DNA of 7,096 nt from an uncultured Opitutia bacterium (lineage in GTDB: Bacteria > Verrucomicrobiota > Verrucomicrobiia > Opitutales > UBA953). Shown piece after piece: positions 1 to 6,086 of the stretch (its first letter is position 1; each line of letters opens with the position of its first letter). Below the pieces are notes generated by a model. It made no database searches. It was not told the DNA's origin and saw only the letters and a program-made list of their open reading frames with translations. The position numbers and the translations under genes are program-made. The stretch covers positions 1 through 7,096 of the forward strand of contig CAIXQT010000274.1 in assembly GCA_903921665.1 (NCBI GenBank), read 5' to 3'.

Positions 1-726
1 CAAGGCCTCCTGATGATCGGCGGCGCGGACTCGCACCGTCACTACGCCGACTGCTACACGCTCTCCGTCGAAGACGGCGAACTCCAGGTGCGTCCTTTCC
101 CCTTCCTCCCCCGTCCGCTCGCCTACGCGACCGGCGCGCTCGTCGGCAGCAAGGTCATCGTCGCCGGCGGCACCGAACGCCCCGACGCGACCGCCGCCTC
201 TTCCAGCGCTTTCGCCATCGACCTCGCCAACCTGAACGCGGGCTGGAAAGAGCTCCCCCTCTGCGCGGGCTCCGGCCGCATGCTTGCCCAGTCGGCCGGC
301 ACGAAGGACACGTTCTACCTTTTCGGCGGCGTCGCGCTGAGCCCCGGCGCCAAGGGCGTCGAACGAGAATACCTCGCCGACTGTCACGCGTTCACGCTCG
401 GCAAGGAATGGCGACGTCTTTCCGCGATGCCCCGGCCGGTCGCCGGCGCACCCTCGCCCTGCCCGGTGTTCGAGAACGAGATTCTTGTGCTCGGCGGCGA
501 CGACGGCAAGCTGGCCGGTAAAGTAGAAGCGGCCAAGCATCCTGGCTACGCGAAGACCGTCCTCTCTTACGATAAATCAACGGACACCTGGACCGAGGCC
601 GAAGAAGGCTCTGCCGCCGTGCTGTCCACCGGTTGCACTAAATGGTCCGGCGGTTACGCCCTGACCAACGGCGAGCTGCGTCCGTTCGTGCGCTCCGCCG
701 AGGGCTGGCTGCTGCGCGCGGAATAA
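1..726 (+). CDS. Kelch-repeat protein, N-acetylneuraminate epimerase (NanM/YjhT)-like mutarotase, 3' part
   Basis: The reading frame is open from the first base (Q-G-L-L-M-I-G-G) to TAA at 724-726, so the gene begins upstream and 241 codons are visible. The protein is a series of kelch blades. Each has a hydrophobic strand ending in a Gly pair (LLMIGG, VIVAGG, FYLFGG, ILVLGG), followed at a distance by an aromatic or Trp-containing strand (GWKELP, EWRRLSAMP, TDTWTEA). This is the beta-propeller pattern of the NanM/cyclically permuted mutarotase family, which speeds conversion of alpha- to beta-N-acetylneuraminate; full members are roughly 350 residues, so about the first third is missing. The family call rests on the blade pattern plus the neighbouring transporter and sialidase genes. 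Kelch propellers also serve as galactose oxidase-like or binding proteins, so the exact substrate is inferred. Any signal peptide would be outside the window. Confidence 0.8.
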   Translation, partial: QGLLMIGGADSHRHYADCYTLSVEDGELQVRPFPFLPRPLAYATGALVGSKVIVAGGTERPDATAASSSAFAIDLANLNAGWKELPLCAGSGRMLAQSAGTKDTFYLFGGVALSPGAKGVEREYLADCHAFTLGKEWRRLSAMPRPVAGAPSPCPVFENEILVLGGDDGKLAGKVEAAKHPGYAKTVLSYDKSTDTWTEAEEGSAAVLSTGCTKWSGGYALTNGELRPFVRSAEGWLLRAE

Positions 727-733
727 TCATTGG

Positions 734-776
734 GGCTGGCAGGTCGGCGACGCAGGGGCTACAAAAGTCTCACCCC
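734..776 (+). promoter_or_regulatory. Putative promoter region of the MFS gene
   Basis: The gap between the kelch gene and the MFS gene contains GGCTGG (734-739) and, starting 26 bp further on, TACAAAAGTCTCACCCC (760-776). Read as sigma-70-like boxes, CTGGCA (736-741) matches TTGACA at 4 of 6 positions and TACAAA (760-765) matches TATAAT at 4 of 6, with an 18-bp spacer. The same order of elements, GGCTGG, then TAC, AAGT and CACCCC at nearly the same spacing, occurs before the sialidase gene (2077-2118). That recurrence is the main reason to list it. The individual boxes are weak. Confidence 0.3.
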
Positions 777-825
777 GGCGCCATGCTCCGCCTCACCCCA
801 TCGCTCGGCAGACCGACCTCACCCC
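769..825 (+). repeat. Three direct copies of CTCACCCC upstream of the MFS start codon
   Basis: The octamer CTCACCCC occurs at 769-776, 792-799 and 818-825, with start-to-start distances of 23 and 26 bp. The last copy ends one base before the ATG at 827. A close variant, GTCACCCC (2111-2118), lies just before the sialidase ATG, and CACCCCC (4682-4688) touches the start codon of the lipoprotein gene. These could be operator half-sites, a C-rich translation signal replacing a Shine-Dalgarno sequence, or coincidence in GC-rich DNA. Confidence 0.4.
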
Positions 826-826
826 G

Positions 827-2050
827 ATGGGCCTGAGCACGTCCGCCCAACGCACCGCCTGGCTGGTGGTGATCCTGCTCATCCCGGTCGCGCTCCTGAA
901 CTACCTCGACCGGCAGATGCTCGCGGCGATGAAGCTGTCGATGGTCACGGAGCTGCCGGACATCGCGACGAAGGCACGCTGGGGCCTCGCGCTAGCCGCC
1001 TTCAAGTGGACCTACGCGCTCTTCAGCCCCGTCGGCGGTTACCTCGCCGACCGCGTCAGCCGCCGCCACGTCATCTGCGTCAGCCTCTTCGTCTGGTCGG
1101 TCTGCACCTGGGCGACGGGCCAGGCCCGCGACTTCGAGGAACTGCTGTGGGCGCGGGCCATCATGGGCGTGAGCGAAGCGTTCTACATGCCCGCGGCCTT
1201 GGCGCTGATCGCCGACCACCACCTGGGTCCGACGCGTTCGCGCGCCATCGGGTTCCATCAGATGGGCGTCTACCTGGGCGTGATCGCCGGCGGCTTCGCG
1301 GGCTACGCCGCCGACTCGCCCGCCGTGGGCTGGCGCAACGCCTTCGCTTGGTGCGGCTTGCTCGGGGTCGCCTATGCGATCCCCCTCTTCCTCTGCCTCC
1401 GCGATCGGCCCGACGATCCGATGCCCGAGAAGCCGCGCGGCCAGGCGACTCTCCGGCCGCTGCTCGCGAACCGGGACTTCCTCCTGCTGGTGGTCTATTT
1501 CACGCTGCCGGCCATGGCGGCCTGGATCGTCAGGGACTGGATGCCTGACATCCTCCGCGAGCGGTTCGGGCTCGGCCAAGGCAAGGCGGGCGTCTCCGCG
1601 GTGCTGTACTGGCAGCTGGCGGCGATCGCCGGCGCGGTGCTCGGCGGCTGGCTTGCGGACCGCTGGACGCGGACGCAGCTCCGCGGACGCATCTTCGTGA
1701 GCGCCATCGGCACGTCATTGCTGCTCCCCGCCCTCTTCGGCGTCGGCAACGCGACCGACCTCGGCGTGGCGGTGCTCTTCCTGGCGCTGTTCGGACTAGG
1801 CTGGGGCTTCTTCGACGGCAACAGTATGCCGATACTCTGCCAGCTGGTCGGCCCGGAACATCGGGCCACCGGCTATGGCCTGATGAACCTCATCAGCATC
1901 AGCTGCGGCGGCTTCGCGGACTGGATCTTCGGCGCGCTGCGCGACCAAGAGATGCCGCTGAACGGGATCTTCGGCGTCTTCGCCGGCATCGCCCTGCTCT
2001 CGGTGTTCGTAGCCCTCCGCATCCGCCCCCGGGCCGAACTGAGCGCCTGA
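827..2050 (+). CDS. MFS transporter, probable sialic acid (or related sugar acid) permease
   Basis: The 407-residue protein has about twelve hydrophobic segments (near residues 11-30, 53-73, 82-100, 108-130, 140-160, 173-192, 217-235, 256-277, 288-306, 312-330, 346-368 and 378-398), the usual length and topology of the major facilitator superfamily. Helix 1 ends in LNYLDRQ, common in the anion:cation symporter branch. The loop between helices 2 and 3 carries motif A (GGYLADRVSRR, 70-80), with a second copy at the same place in the C-terminal half (GGWLADRWTR, 273-282). It sits in the inner membrane. Its place between a NanM-like gene and a sialidase suggests it imports N-acetylneuraminate or a derivative. 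The substrate is inferred from context only. The ATG at 827 is chosen because it is the only ATG start in frame after the kelch stop and it places helix 1 normally; no Shine-Dalgarno sequence precedes it. Confidence 0.9.
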   Translation: MGLSTSAQRTAWLVVILLIPVALLNYLDRQMLAAMKLSMVTELPDIATKARWGLALAAFKWTYALFSPVGGYLADRVSRRHVICVSLFVWSVCTWATGQARDFEELLWARAIMGVSEAFYMPAALALIADHHLGPTRSRAIGFHQMGVYLGVIAGGFAGYAADSPAVGWRNAFAWCGLLGVAYAIPLFLCLRDRPDDPMPEKPRGQATLRPLLANRDFLLLVVYFTLPAMAAWIVRDWMPDILRERFGLGQGKAGVSAVLYWQLAAIAGAVLGGWLADRWTRTQLRGRIFVSAIGTSLLLPALFGVGNATDLGVAVLFLALFGLGWGFFDGNSMPILCQLVGPEHRATGYGLMNLISISCGGFADWIFGALRDQEMPLNGIFGVFAGIALLSVFVALRIRPRAELSA

Positions 2051-2076
2051 AATCGGGTGGCGAGAAAAAGCCGGGC

Positions 2077-2118
2077 GGCTGGACGGCTGGAAAAAGACGG
2101 TTTTACTGAAGTCACCCC
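2077..2118 (+). promoter_or_regulatory. Putative promoter region of the sialidase gene
   Basis: The 77-bp gap after the MFS gene has GGCTGG (2077-2082) and, starting 27 bp later, TACTGAAGTCACCCC (2104-2118), the same order and spacing seen at 734-776. As sigma-70-like boxes one can read TGGACG (2080-2085) and TTTACT (2102-2107), 4 of 6 matches each with a 16-bp spacer. An A-rich stretch (2091-2095) lies between. A second GGCTGG (2085-2090) in the same gap shows that this short element is common here, so support is moderate at best. Confidence 0.3.
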
Positions 2119-2127
2119 ACCCTGACC

Positions 2128-3219
2128 ATGCGCTCCCTGCTCCTGCTCTGCCTGTTCGCCTCGTCGGCCTGGGCCGCCGACGGCGCCGACGTCACCGTCT
2201 TCGAGGCCAAGAAAAACCTGACGCACGCCTCGGTGCGCATCCCCGCCCTGCTGCGAACGAAGAAGGGTACGCTCATCGCCGTCGCCGAAGCACGCGAGAA
2301 GGCCACCGACCAGGCTGGCAACGACCTGGTGGTCTCCGTCTCGAAGGATGACGGCGCGACCTGGACCAAGCCGCGCGTCGCCTACGACCAAGGCAAGGAC
2401 AGCTGCAATAATCCGACGCTGGTCGAGGATGAGCTGATCGGCCGAGTCTTCCTGTTCTTCCAGACCTTCCCCGCTGGTAGCCATGAGTTCGGAGGGCTCC
2501 CCGCCGGTGACGCCGCGGACGGCACCCGCATCCGCGTCATCGCCTCGGATGATGAAGGCTCGACCTGGTCTCGCCCGTCCGACCTCACCAAGGACCTCAA
2601 GCCGGCGGATGCGGTGACGACGGCTTCTGGGCCGGGCGTAGGCATCAAGATGAAGCACCCCTTGCACGCCGGTCGCCTGATCATCCCGTTCAACTCCCAG
2701 GACAAGAAGAAGAACTTCGTGAACTGGGTCGCCTATAGCGACGACGGCGGCCGCAACTGGCAGCGCGGCGCGAACGTCCCGCAGGAAGGCGGCATCCAAC
2801 TCAACGAAGTCCAGGTGGCCGAAGACCGAGACGGCACACTCTATCTCAACTCGCGTCGCTGGAAAGGCGCGGCCACGCGCAAGGTCGCCTGGTCCAAGGA
2901 TGGCGGTGCGACCTGGTCCCCGGCGATCGACGACGCGACCCTGCCCGACCCGACCTGCCAGGCATCGCTGCTGCGCATCGACCAAGGCACGACCACGCGC
3001 TTCTACTTTCTCAACCCGGTCGGCAAAGGCCGCAAGAACGGCACGCTGCGCGTCTCCGCGGACGGCGGTCGCACCTGGGTCGCTTCACGCGAGGTCATCC
3101 CGGGACCGTTTGCCTACAGTTCCATAGCAGCGCTTGCCGACGGTCGCATCGGCGTGCTCTACGAGCCCGCCGGCGACACAGTGATCAAGTTCCGCGCGGT
3201 GGATCCGCCCGGGCGCTGA
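2128..3219 (+). CDS. Secreted exo-alpha-sialidase (GH33, BNR/Asp-box propeller)
   Basis: This 363-residue protein hydrolyses terminal sialic acid from glycans. Residues 1-16 form a Sec signal peptide, probably cut after SSAWA. The catalytic domain is complete: the RIP motif (R37-I-P39, first triad arginine), D61 as acid/base (24 residues after the Arg, matching R68/D92 of the Micromonospora enzyme), E227 in NEVQV, a second Arg at 243/244, a third at R308 in GTLRVS, the tyrosine nucleophile Y330 in AYSS and E346 in VLYE. Five Asp boxes (S-x-D-x-G-x-x-W) occur near residues 72-79, 140-147, 204-211, 256-263 and 310-317, giving a six-bladed propeller. There is no carbohydrate-binding module, LPXTG or secretion tail, so the mature enzyme is likely periplasmic or freely released. 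The ATG at 2128 is followed directly by the signal peptide. It converges with the next gene, with only 3 bp between stop codons. Confidence 0.95.
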   Translation: MRSLLLLCLFASSAWAADGADVTVFEAKKNLTHASVRIPALLRTKKGTLIAVAEAREKATDQAGNDLVVSVSKDDGATWTKPRVAYDQGKDSCNNPTLVEDELIGRVFLFFQTFPAGSHEFGGLPAGDAADGTRIRVIASDDEGSTWSRPSDLTKDLKPADAVTTASGPGVGIKMKHPLHAGRLIIPFNSQDKKKNFVNWVAYSDDGGRNWQRGANVPQEGGIQLNEVQVAEDRDGTLYLNSRRWKGAATRKVAWSKDGGATWSPAIDDATLPDPTCQASLLRIDQGTTTRFYFLNPVGKGRKNGTLRVSADGGRTWVASREVIPGPFAYSSIAALADGRIGVLYEPAGDTVIKFRAVDPPGR

Positions 3220-3222
3220 GCC

Positions 3223-3900
3223 TCAGGGGTTCGCGATGAACGGCGCAGCTTCGCCGGCGTACGCGCTCGGCATCTCTCCGTAATAATGTCGGATGAGCCC
3301 AGCCAGGTGTTCCTTGATGTCGACCGGTAGGAACGCACCAAAGTGGAGTTCCTTGCCCAGCGAGGCGACCACGACCGACTCGACCGGCTTCTTGTTCTCG
3401 CGTGATCCCCGGAAGGCCAAGGTGACTTTCACTGCGTCGCCGGCGGGCAAGGTCCAAGTCCATCCGACCCAAGGCAGGATCCGCCAGCGGACGGCGATGA
3501 GGTCGTCGGTCAGGGACACGCGATAACGAGCGAGGGTGAAGGCGAACCCGACGAGGAAGAACGGGACATAGAAGAGCGCGAGCAAGGCGAAGTGCCACCA
3601 TTCCGGCTGGGTGACCATCCGCCCGTTCACCTTTACCGAGCCTTGGGACATCCCATAGAAGAGCGCGACGCAATGGACGCAGGTGAAGATCAGCCAGAAC
3701 CAGCCGAACCAAGTGCCCAAGCGGGTCTCGTAGCGGACCCCCTGGAAGTCCGTCGCCGCAGAGACCTTCGGGTGACCGCACGCGACTTCTTCGTCGGTCA
3801 ACGCCTTGGGCTCACGTCCCACGATGATGGCCGCGCTGCGCGCCTCGGCCTCCGCCTTGAGGCGAGCGAACTTGGCTAGTAAGTCTTCGCGGATACCCAT
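3223..3900 (-). CDS. Two-helix membrane protein with a soluble C-terminal domain, paralog of the upstream gene
   Basis: I do not recognise this 225-residue protein by name. Residues 1-60 are charged and begin with an amphipathic, Ala/Glu/Lys-rich helix. Two hydrophobic segments follow, near 61-83 (rich in Trp and Phe) and 102-124, joined by a short loop. Residues 125-208 look like a small beta-rich domain ending in a helix, with the pattern R-x-x-VSLT, VRxR-x-LP, TW, and L-A-F-R-G. That layout resembles small membrane proteins with bacterial PH-like domains, but this is a shape comparison, not an identification. The neighbouring minus-strand gene has the same plan: I count 19 identities in 41 ungapped positions across residues 125-165. 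It starts 9 bp after the stop of that gene, so the two are probably one transcription unit. No clear ribosome-binding site precedes the ATG, and there is no terminator before the convergent sialidase end. Confidence 0.8.
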   Translation of the reverse strand: MGIREDLLAKFARLKAEAEARSAAIIVGREPKALTDEEVACGHPKVSAATDFQGVRYETRLGTWFGWFWLIFTCVHCVALFYGMSQGSVKVNGRMVTQPEWWHFALLALFYVPFFLVGFAFTLARYRVSLTDDLIAVRWRILPWVGWTWTLPAGDAVKVTLAFRGSRENKKPVESVVVASLGKELHFGAFLPVDIKEHLAGLIRHYYGEMPSAYAGEAAPFIANP

Positions 3901-3909
3901 GAGGACGAA

Positions 3910-4602
3910 TTAGGCGGCCCCGCCAGCCCGCGCAATCCGCGAACCGCCAGCCGTCCCGTTATAGAATTCATCGATGAGGATCGCGAGGCGAGCGCGCTCC
4001 GGGCGGCCGAGATCCGCTCCGAAGGCGACCTCGGACTCGCCGGAAGCGACGACAAGGGACAGCACGGCGAAACTTCCGCTGCCACTTCCGGATCCCCACG
4101 ACACCCATTCGCCGCGGTAGGCAAGGCCCACGCGCACCTCTTCATGGATCGTCAGCTCCCAGGTCCGGACGAAGCAAGGCAACACCCGACGGCGGACGAC
4201 CAGACGACCTTCCGTCAGGCTGACTTCGTGACGCCGGTAAAAAATCCCCAGCGCAACCAGCGACATCAGCAAGAGATTGAACAGTGAAGCCAAGGAAGCG
4301 AACAGGAGCTGATGCCGGGAGTTCACGAAGATACCCCAGGCCGCGTCGGTGAGGGTGAGCCAGCAGCCGAGCACCATGATGATCACGGCGGCCGAACCCC
4401 AGAAGCCTAAGACGATGTTCCGGACGAACCAGCCATCCGGCCGAGGCGTGAAACCTTCCATCGGCGAAGCCGTCTCGGCGTGGTGCTCCGCCAAGACCCG
4501 CAGCCCCTTGGCAGCCACCGTGTTAAACTCCTTCTCGGAACGCTCGGCACACCACCGCTCGCACGCGAGGAGCTGCTCATGCAGTGGCTGAGGGACGGCC
4601 AT
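3910..4602 (-). CDS. Two-helix membrane protein with a soluble C-terminal domain, first gene of a paralogous pair
   Basis: This gene is the upstream member of the tandem pair; its function is unknown. Starting at the ATG at 4600-4602 the product has 230 residues: a charged N-terminal region of about 58 residues, two hydrophobic segments (about 59-82 and 97-121), then a beta-rich domain with VSLT, VRRRVLP, TWEL and GLAYRG that mirrors its neighbour. An in-frame ATG at 4675-4677 would add 25 residues. I prefer 4602 because it gives the same distance from start to first helix as the paralog (58 versus 60 residues) and leaves 86 bp to the divergent gene rather than 11 bp. A G-rich stretch before the 4677 start could, however, act as a ribosome-binding site. 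The loop at 4072-4095 encodes four Gly-Ser pairs absent from the paralog. The stop is TAA at 3910-3912. Confidence 0.75.
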   Translation of the reverse strand: MAVPQPLHEQLLACERWCAERSEKEFNTVAAKGLRVLAEHHAETASPMEGFTPRPDGWFVRNIVLGFWGSAAVIIMVLGCWLTLTDAAWGIFVNSRHQLLFASLASLFNLLLMSLVALGIFYRRHEVSLTEGRLVVRRRVLPCFVRTWELTIHEEVRVGLAYRGEWVSWGSGSGSGSFAVLSLVVASGESEVAFGADLGRPERARLAILIDEFYNGTAGGSRIARAGGAA

Positions 4603-4688
4603 GCCCGGACCATAAGCCCGGACCATGAGGCGACAAGCCAACGCTGGCTTGAACCAAACGGGATTCTGGCTGTCCATAAGGCACCCCC
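4603..4688. promoter_or_regulatory. Divergent intergenic region between the membrane-protein pair and the lipoprotein gene
   Basis: If the minus-strand gene starts at 4602, these 86 bp must hold both promoters. For the plus strand there is TTGAAC (4649-4654) and CATAAG (4675-4680), but the 20-bp spacer is too long for a standard sigma-70 promoter. AAGG at 4678-4681, seven bases before the ATG at 4689, is a weak Shine-Dalgarno candidate for the lipoprotein gene, and CACCCCC (4682-4688) abuts the start codon. Nothing convincing is seen for the minus strand. Confidence 0.3.
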
Positions 4689-6017
4689 ATGCGAAACCTC
4701 GTCGCCCTGCTCTCCCTGTCGCTCGTCGCCTTGCTGACCGGCTGCGCCACTCCGCCCGCCGCCGACCAACGTGGCGGCTCCAAGCACACCGTGAGCTATC
4801 CGGCTTCGGATAAACCAGGCGAACTCATCTTCGCCACGACTTACAACCTCTGGCTGCCCGAAGGCGTGAAGCACGTCCGCGGCATCATCGTGCACCAGCA
4901 CGGTTGCGGCACTGGCTCGAACAAAGGCGCCGTGACCGCCGCCGACGACCTGCACTGGCAGGCCCTAGCCCGCAAATGGGACTGCGCCCTGCTGGGACCG
5001 GTGATCGGCGAGCCCGACAAGGCCAACTGCCGCATGTGGTGCGACCCGCGCAACGGCTCGGACCAGACTTACCTGCGGGCCCTCGCCGACCTGGCCAAGC
5101 AGACCGGACATCCCGAGATCGCGACGGCGCCTTGGTGCCTCTGGGGCCATAGCGGCGGTGGCTTCTGGTCGAGCATCCTGCAGGCGAAGCACCCGGAGCG
5201 TATCGTCGCCATCTGGTTCCGCTCGGGCACGGCCTACTCGACCTGGCAGAAGCCCGAGGACCCGAAGCTTGAACGACAGATTCCCGAAGTCGTCCTGCCG
5301 CCCGCCGCCTACGAGATCCCGATGATGGCTAACCCTGGCGCGAAGGAAAACGGCGACAAGCGCTTCAACGGCGCCTGGACCGGCAACCTGGCGATGTTCA
5401 AGGCCTACCGCGCCAAGGGCGCTCCGATCGGTTTCGCTCCGGACCCGCTCACTTCGCACCAGACCGGCGACCAACGCTACGCCGCCATCGCCTTCTTCGA
5501 CGCATGCCTCGGGCTACGCCTGCCCGAGACCGGCCACCAGCTTCGCAAGATCGACCAATCGAAGGCCTGGCTCTCACCTCTGCTCGGCACCGAAGCCAAG
5601 CCCGCCGGCGAATACTCGGGCGAACTCGCCACCTCCAACTGGCTGCCTGACGCGACCTTCGCGAAAGCTTGGTCGGAGTACGTGAAGACCGGCGCCACGA
5701 ACGACACGACGCCTCCGCCCGCCCCTTTCGATGTCGCGACCAAGGCCACCACCGAAGGCATCGAGATCACCTGGGGGGCGCACGCCGACTTCGAGAGCGG
5801 CCTGCGCCAGTTCATCGTGAAGAAGGATGGGCAGGTCGTGGGACGCATCCCCGAAAACCTGAAGAGCCCGTTCGGGCGTCCGCTCTTCCAAGGCATGACC
5901 TACGGCGACACGCCGCTGCTCCCGCTGGCGCAGATGCGCTTCGTCGACAAGGGCGCGAAGATCGGCGCGAAGTACGAAGTCATCGCGGTCAACTCCGTCG
6001 GACTTGAGTCGAAGTAA
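4689..6017 (+). CDS. Lipoprotein with alpha/beta-hydrolase (esterase-like) domain and C-terminal Fn3-like domain
   Basis: The 442-residue protein starts with a lipoprotein signal: basic residue R2, a Leu-rich core, then the lipobox L16-T-G-C19, so the mature form is probably lipid-anchored in an outer or inner membrane leaflet. Residues 45-285 form an alpha/beta-hydrolase fold. IIVHQHG (66-72) is a likely oxyanion-hole strand, GHSGGG (153-158) is the nucleophile elbow with Ser155, and PDPLTSHQTGD (251-261) supplies a probable catalytic His257 and perhaps Asp252. This resembles secreted carboxylesterase or PHB-depolymerase-like hydrolases. Six cysteines of the mature domain (73, 100, 114, 118, 150, 272) could form disulfides in the periplasm. 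Residues 341-440 begin with a TTPPPAP linker followed by a strand pattern (GIEITWGA, FIVKKDGQVVG, KYEVIAVNSVG) typical of a fibronectin type III module. The substrate is unknown; an ester or acyl group on a polysaccharide is a reasonable guess. It is separate from the sialidase cluster. Confidence 0.85.
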   Translation: MRNLVALLSLSLVALLTGCATPPAADQRGGSKHTVSYPASDKPGELIFATTYNLWLPEGVKHVRGIIVHQHGCGTGSNKGAVTAADDLHWQALARKWDCALLGPVIGEPDKANCRMWCDPRNGSDQTYLRALADLAKQTGHPEIATAPWCLWGHSGGGFWSSILQAKHPERIVAIWFRSGTAYSTWQKPEDPKLERQIPEVVLPPAAYEIPMMANPGAKENGDKRFNGAWTGNLAMFKAYRAKGAPIGFAPDPLTSHQTGDQRYAAIAFFDACLGLRLPETGHQLRKIDQSKAWLSPLLGTEAKPAGEYSGELATSNWLPDATFAKAWSEYVKTGATNDTTPPPAPFDVATKATTEGIEITWGAHADFESGLRQFIVKKDGQVVGRIPENLKSPFGRPLFQGMTYGDTPLLPLAQMRFVDKGAKIGAKYEVIAVNSVGLESK

Positions 6018-6039
6018 GCTTCGCCTTATCGCACAATAA

Positions 6040-6066
6040 AAAGGGCCGCCCATCGGGCGGCCCTTT
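6040..6066. terminator. Bidirectional Rho-independent terminator
   Basis: AAAGGGCCGCCC (6040-6051) and GGGCGGCCCTTT (6055-6066) form a perfect 12-bp stem with a 3-base loop (ATC). On the minus strand the hairpin is followed by a T-rich tail (TTTTTATTG, complement of 6033-6041), a strong terminator for the enolase gene, whose stop codon is 21 bp upstream. On the plus strand the stem ends in TTT followed by GCTTTGCC, a weaker tail, serving the lipoprotein gene that ends 22 bp before it. Confidence 0.9.
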
Positions 6067-6086
6067 GCTTTGCCAGCTATCCGGGA

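Noticed and set aside
783..826. Starting the MFS gene at the ATG at 783
   Set aside because: That ATG is out of frame with the MFS gene and stops at 836. Starting at 827 already gives a complete first helix, so no frameshift needs to be invoked.
730..1548. A 272-codon plus-strand open frame over the first half of the MFS gene
   Set aside because: The translation is Arg/Pro/Gly-rich low-complexity sequence with no membrane helices, whereas the overlapping frame gives a classic MFS protein.
992..1579. A 195-codon minus-strand open frame opposite the MFS gene
   Set aside because: Composition is charged and low-complexity (Arg, Glu, Asp, His), it has no homology I recognise, and it is fully covered by the MFS gene.
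2051..2100. A terminator after the MFS gene
   Set aside because: Only a 4-bp stem (AGCC/GGCT) can be formed and there is no T-tract, so it is not a credible Rho-independent terminator.
1873..2985. A 370-codon open frame on the minus strand across the end of the MFS gene and most of the sialidase
   Set aside because: It lies antisense to two well-supported genes. Its product is Arg/Gly/Val-rich with no recognisable motif, as expected for an antisense frame in GC-rich coding DNA.
4965..5474. A minus-strand open frame opposite the lipoprotein gene
   Set aside because: The plus-strand frame has a lipobox and hydrolase motifs; the antisense frame has no motif or plausible start signal.
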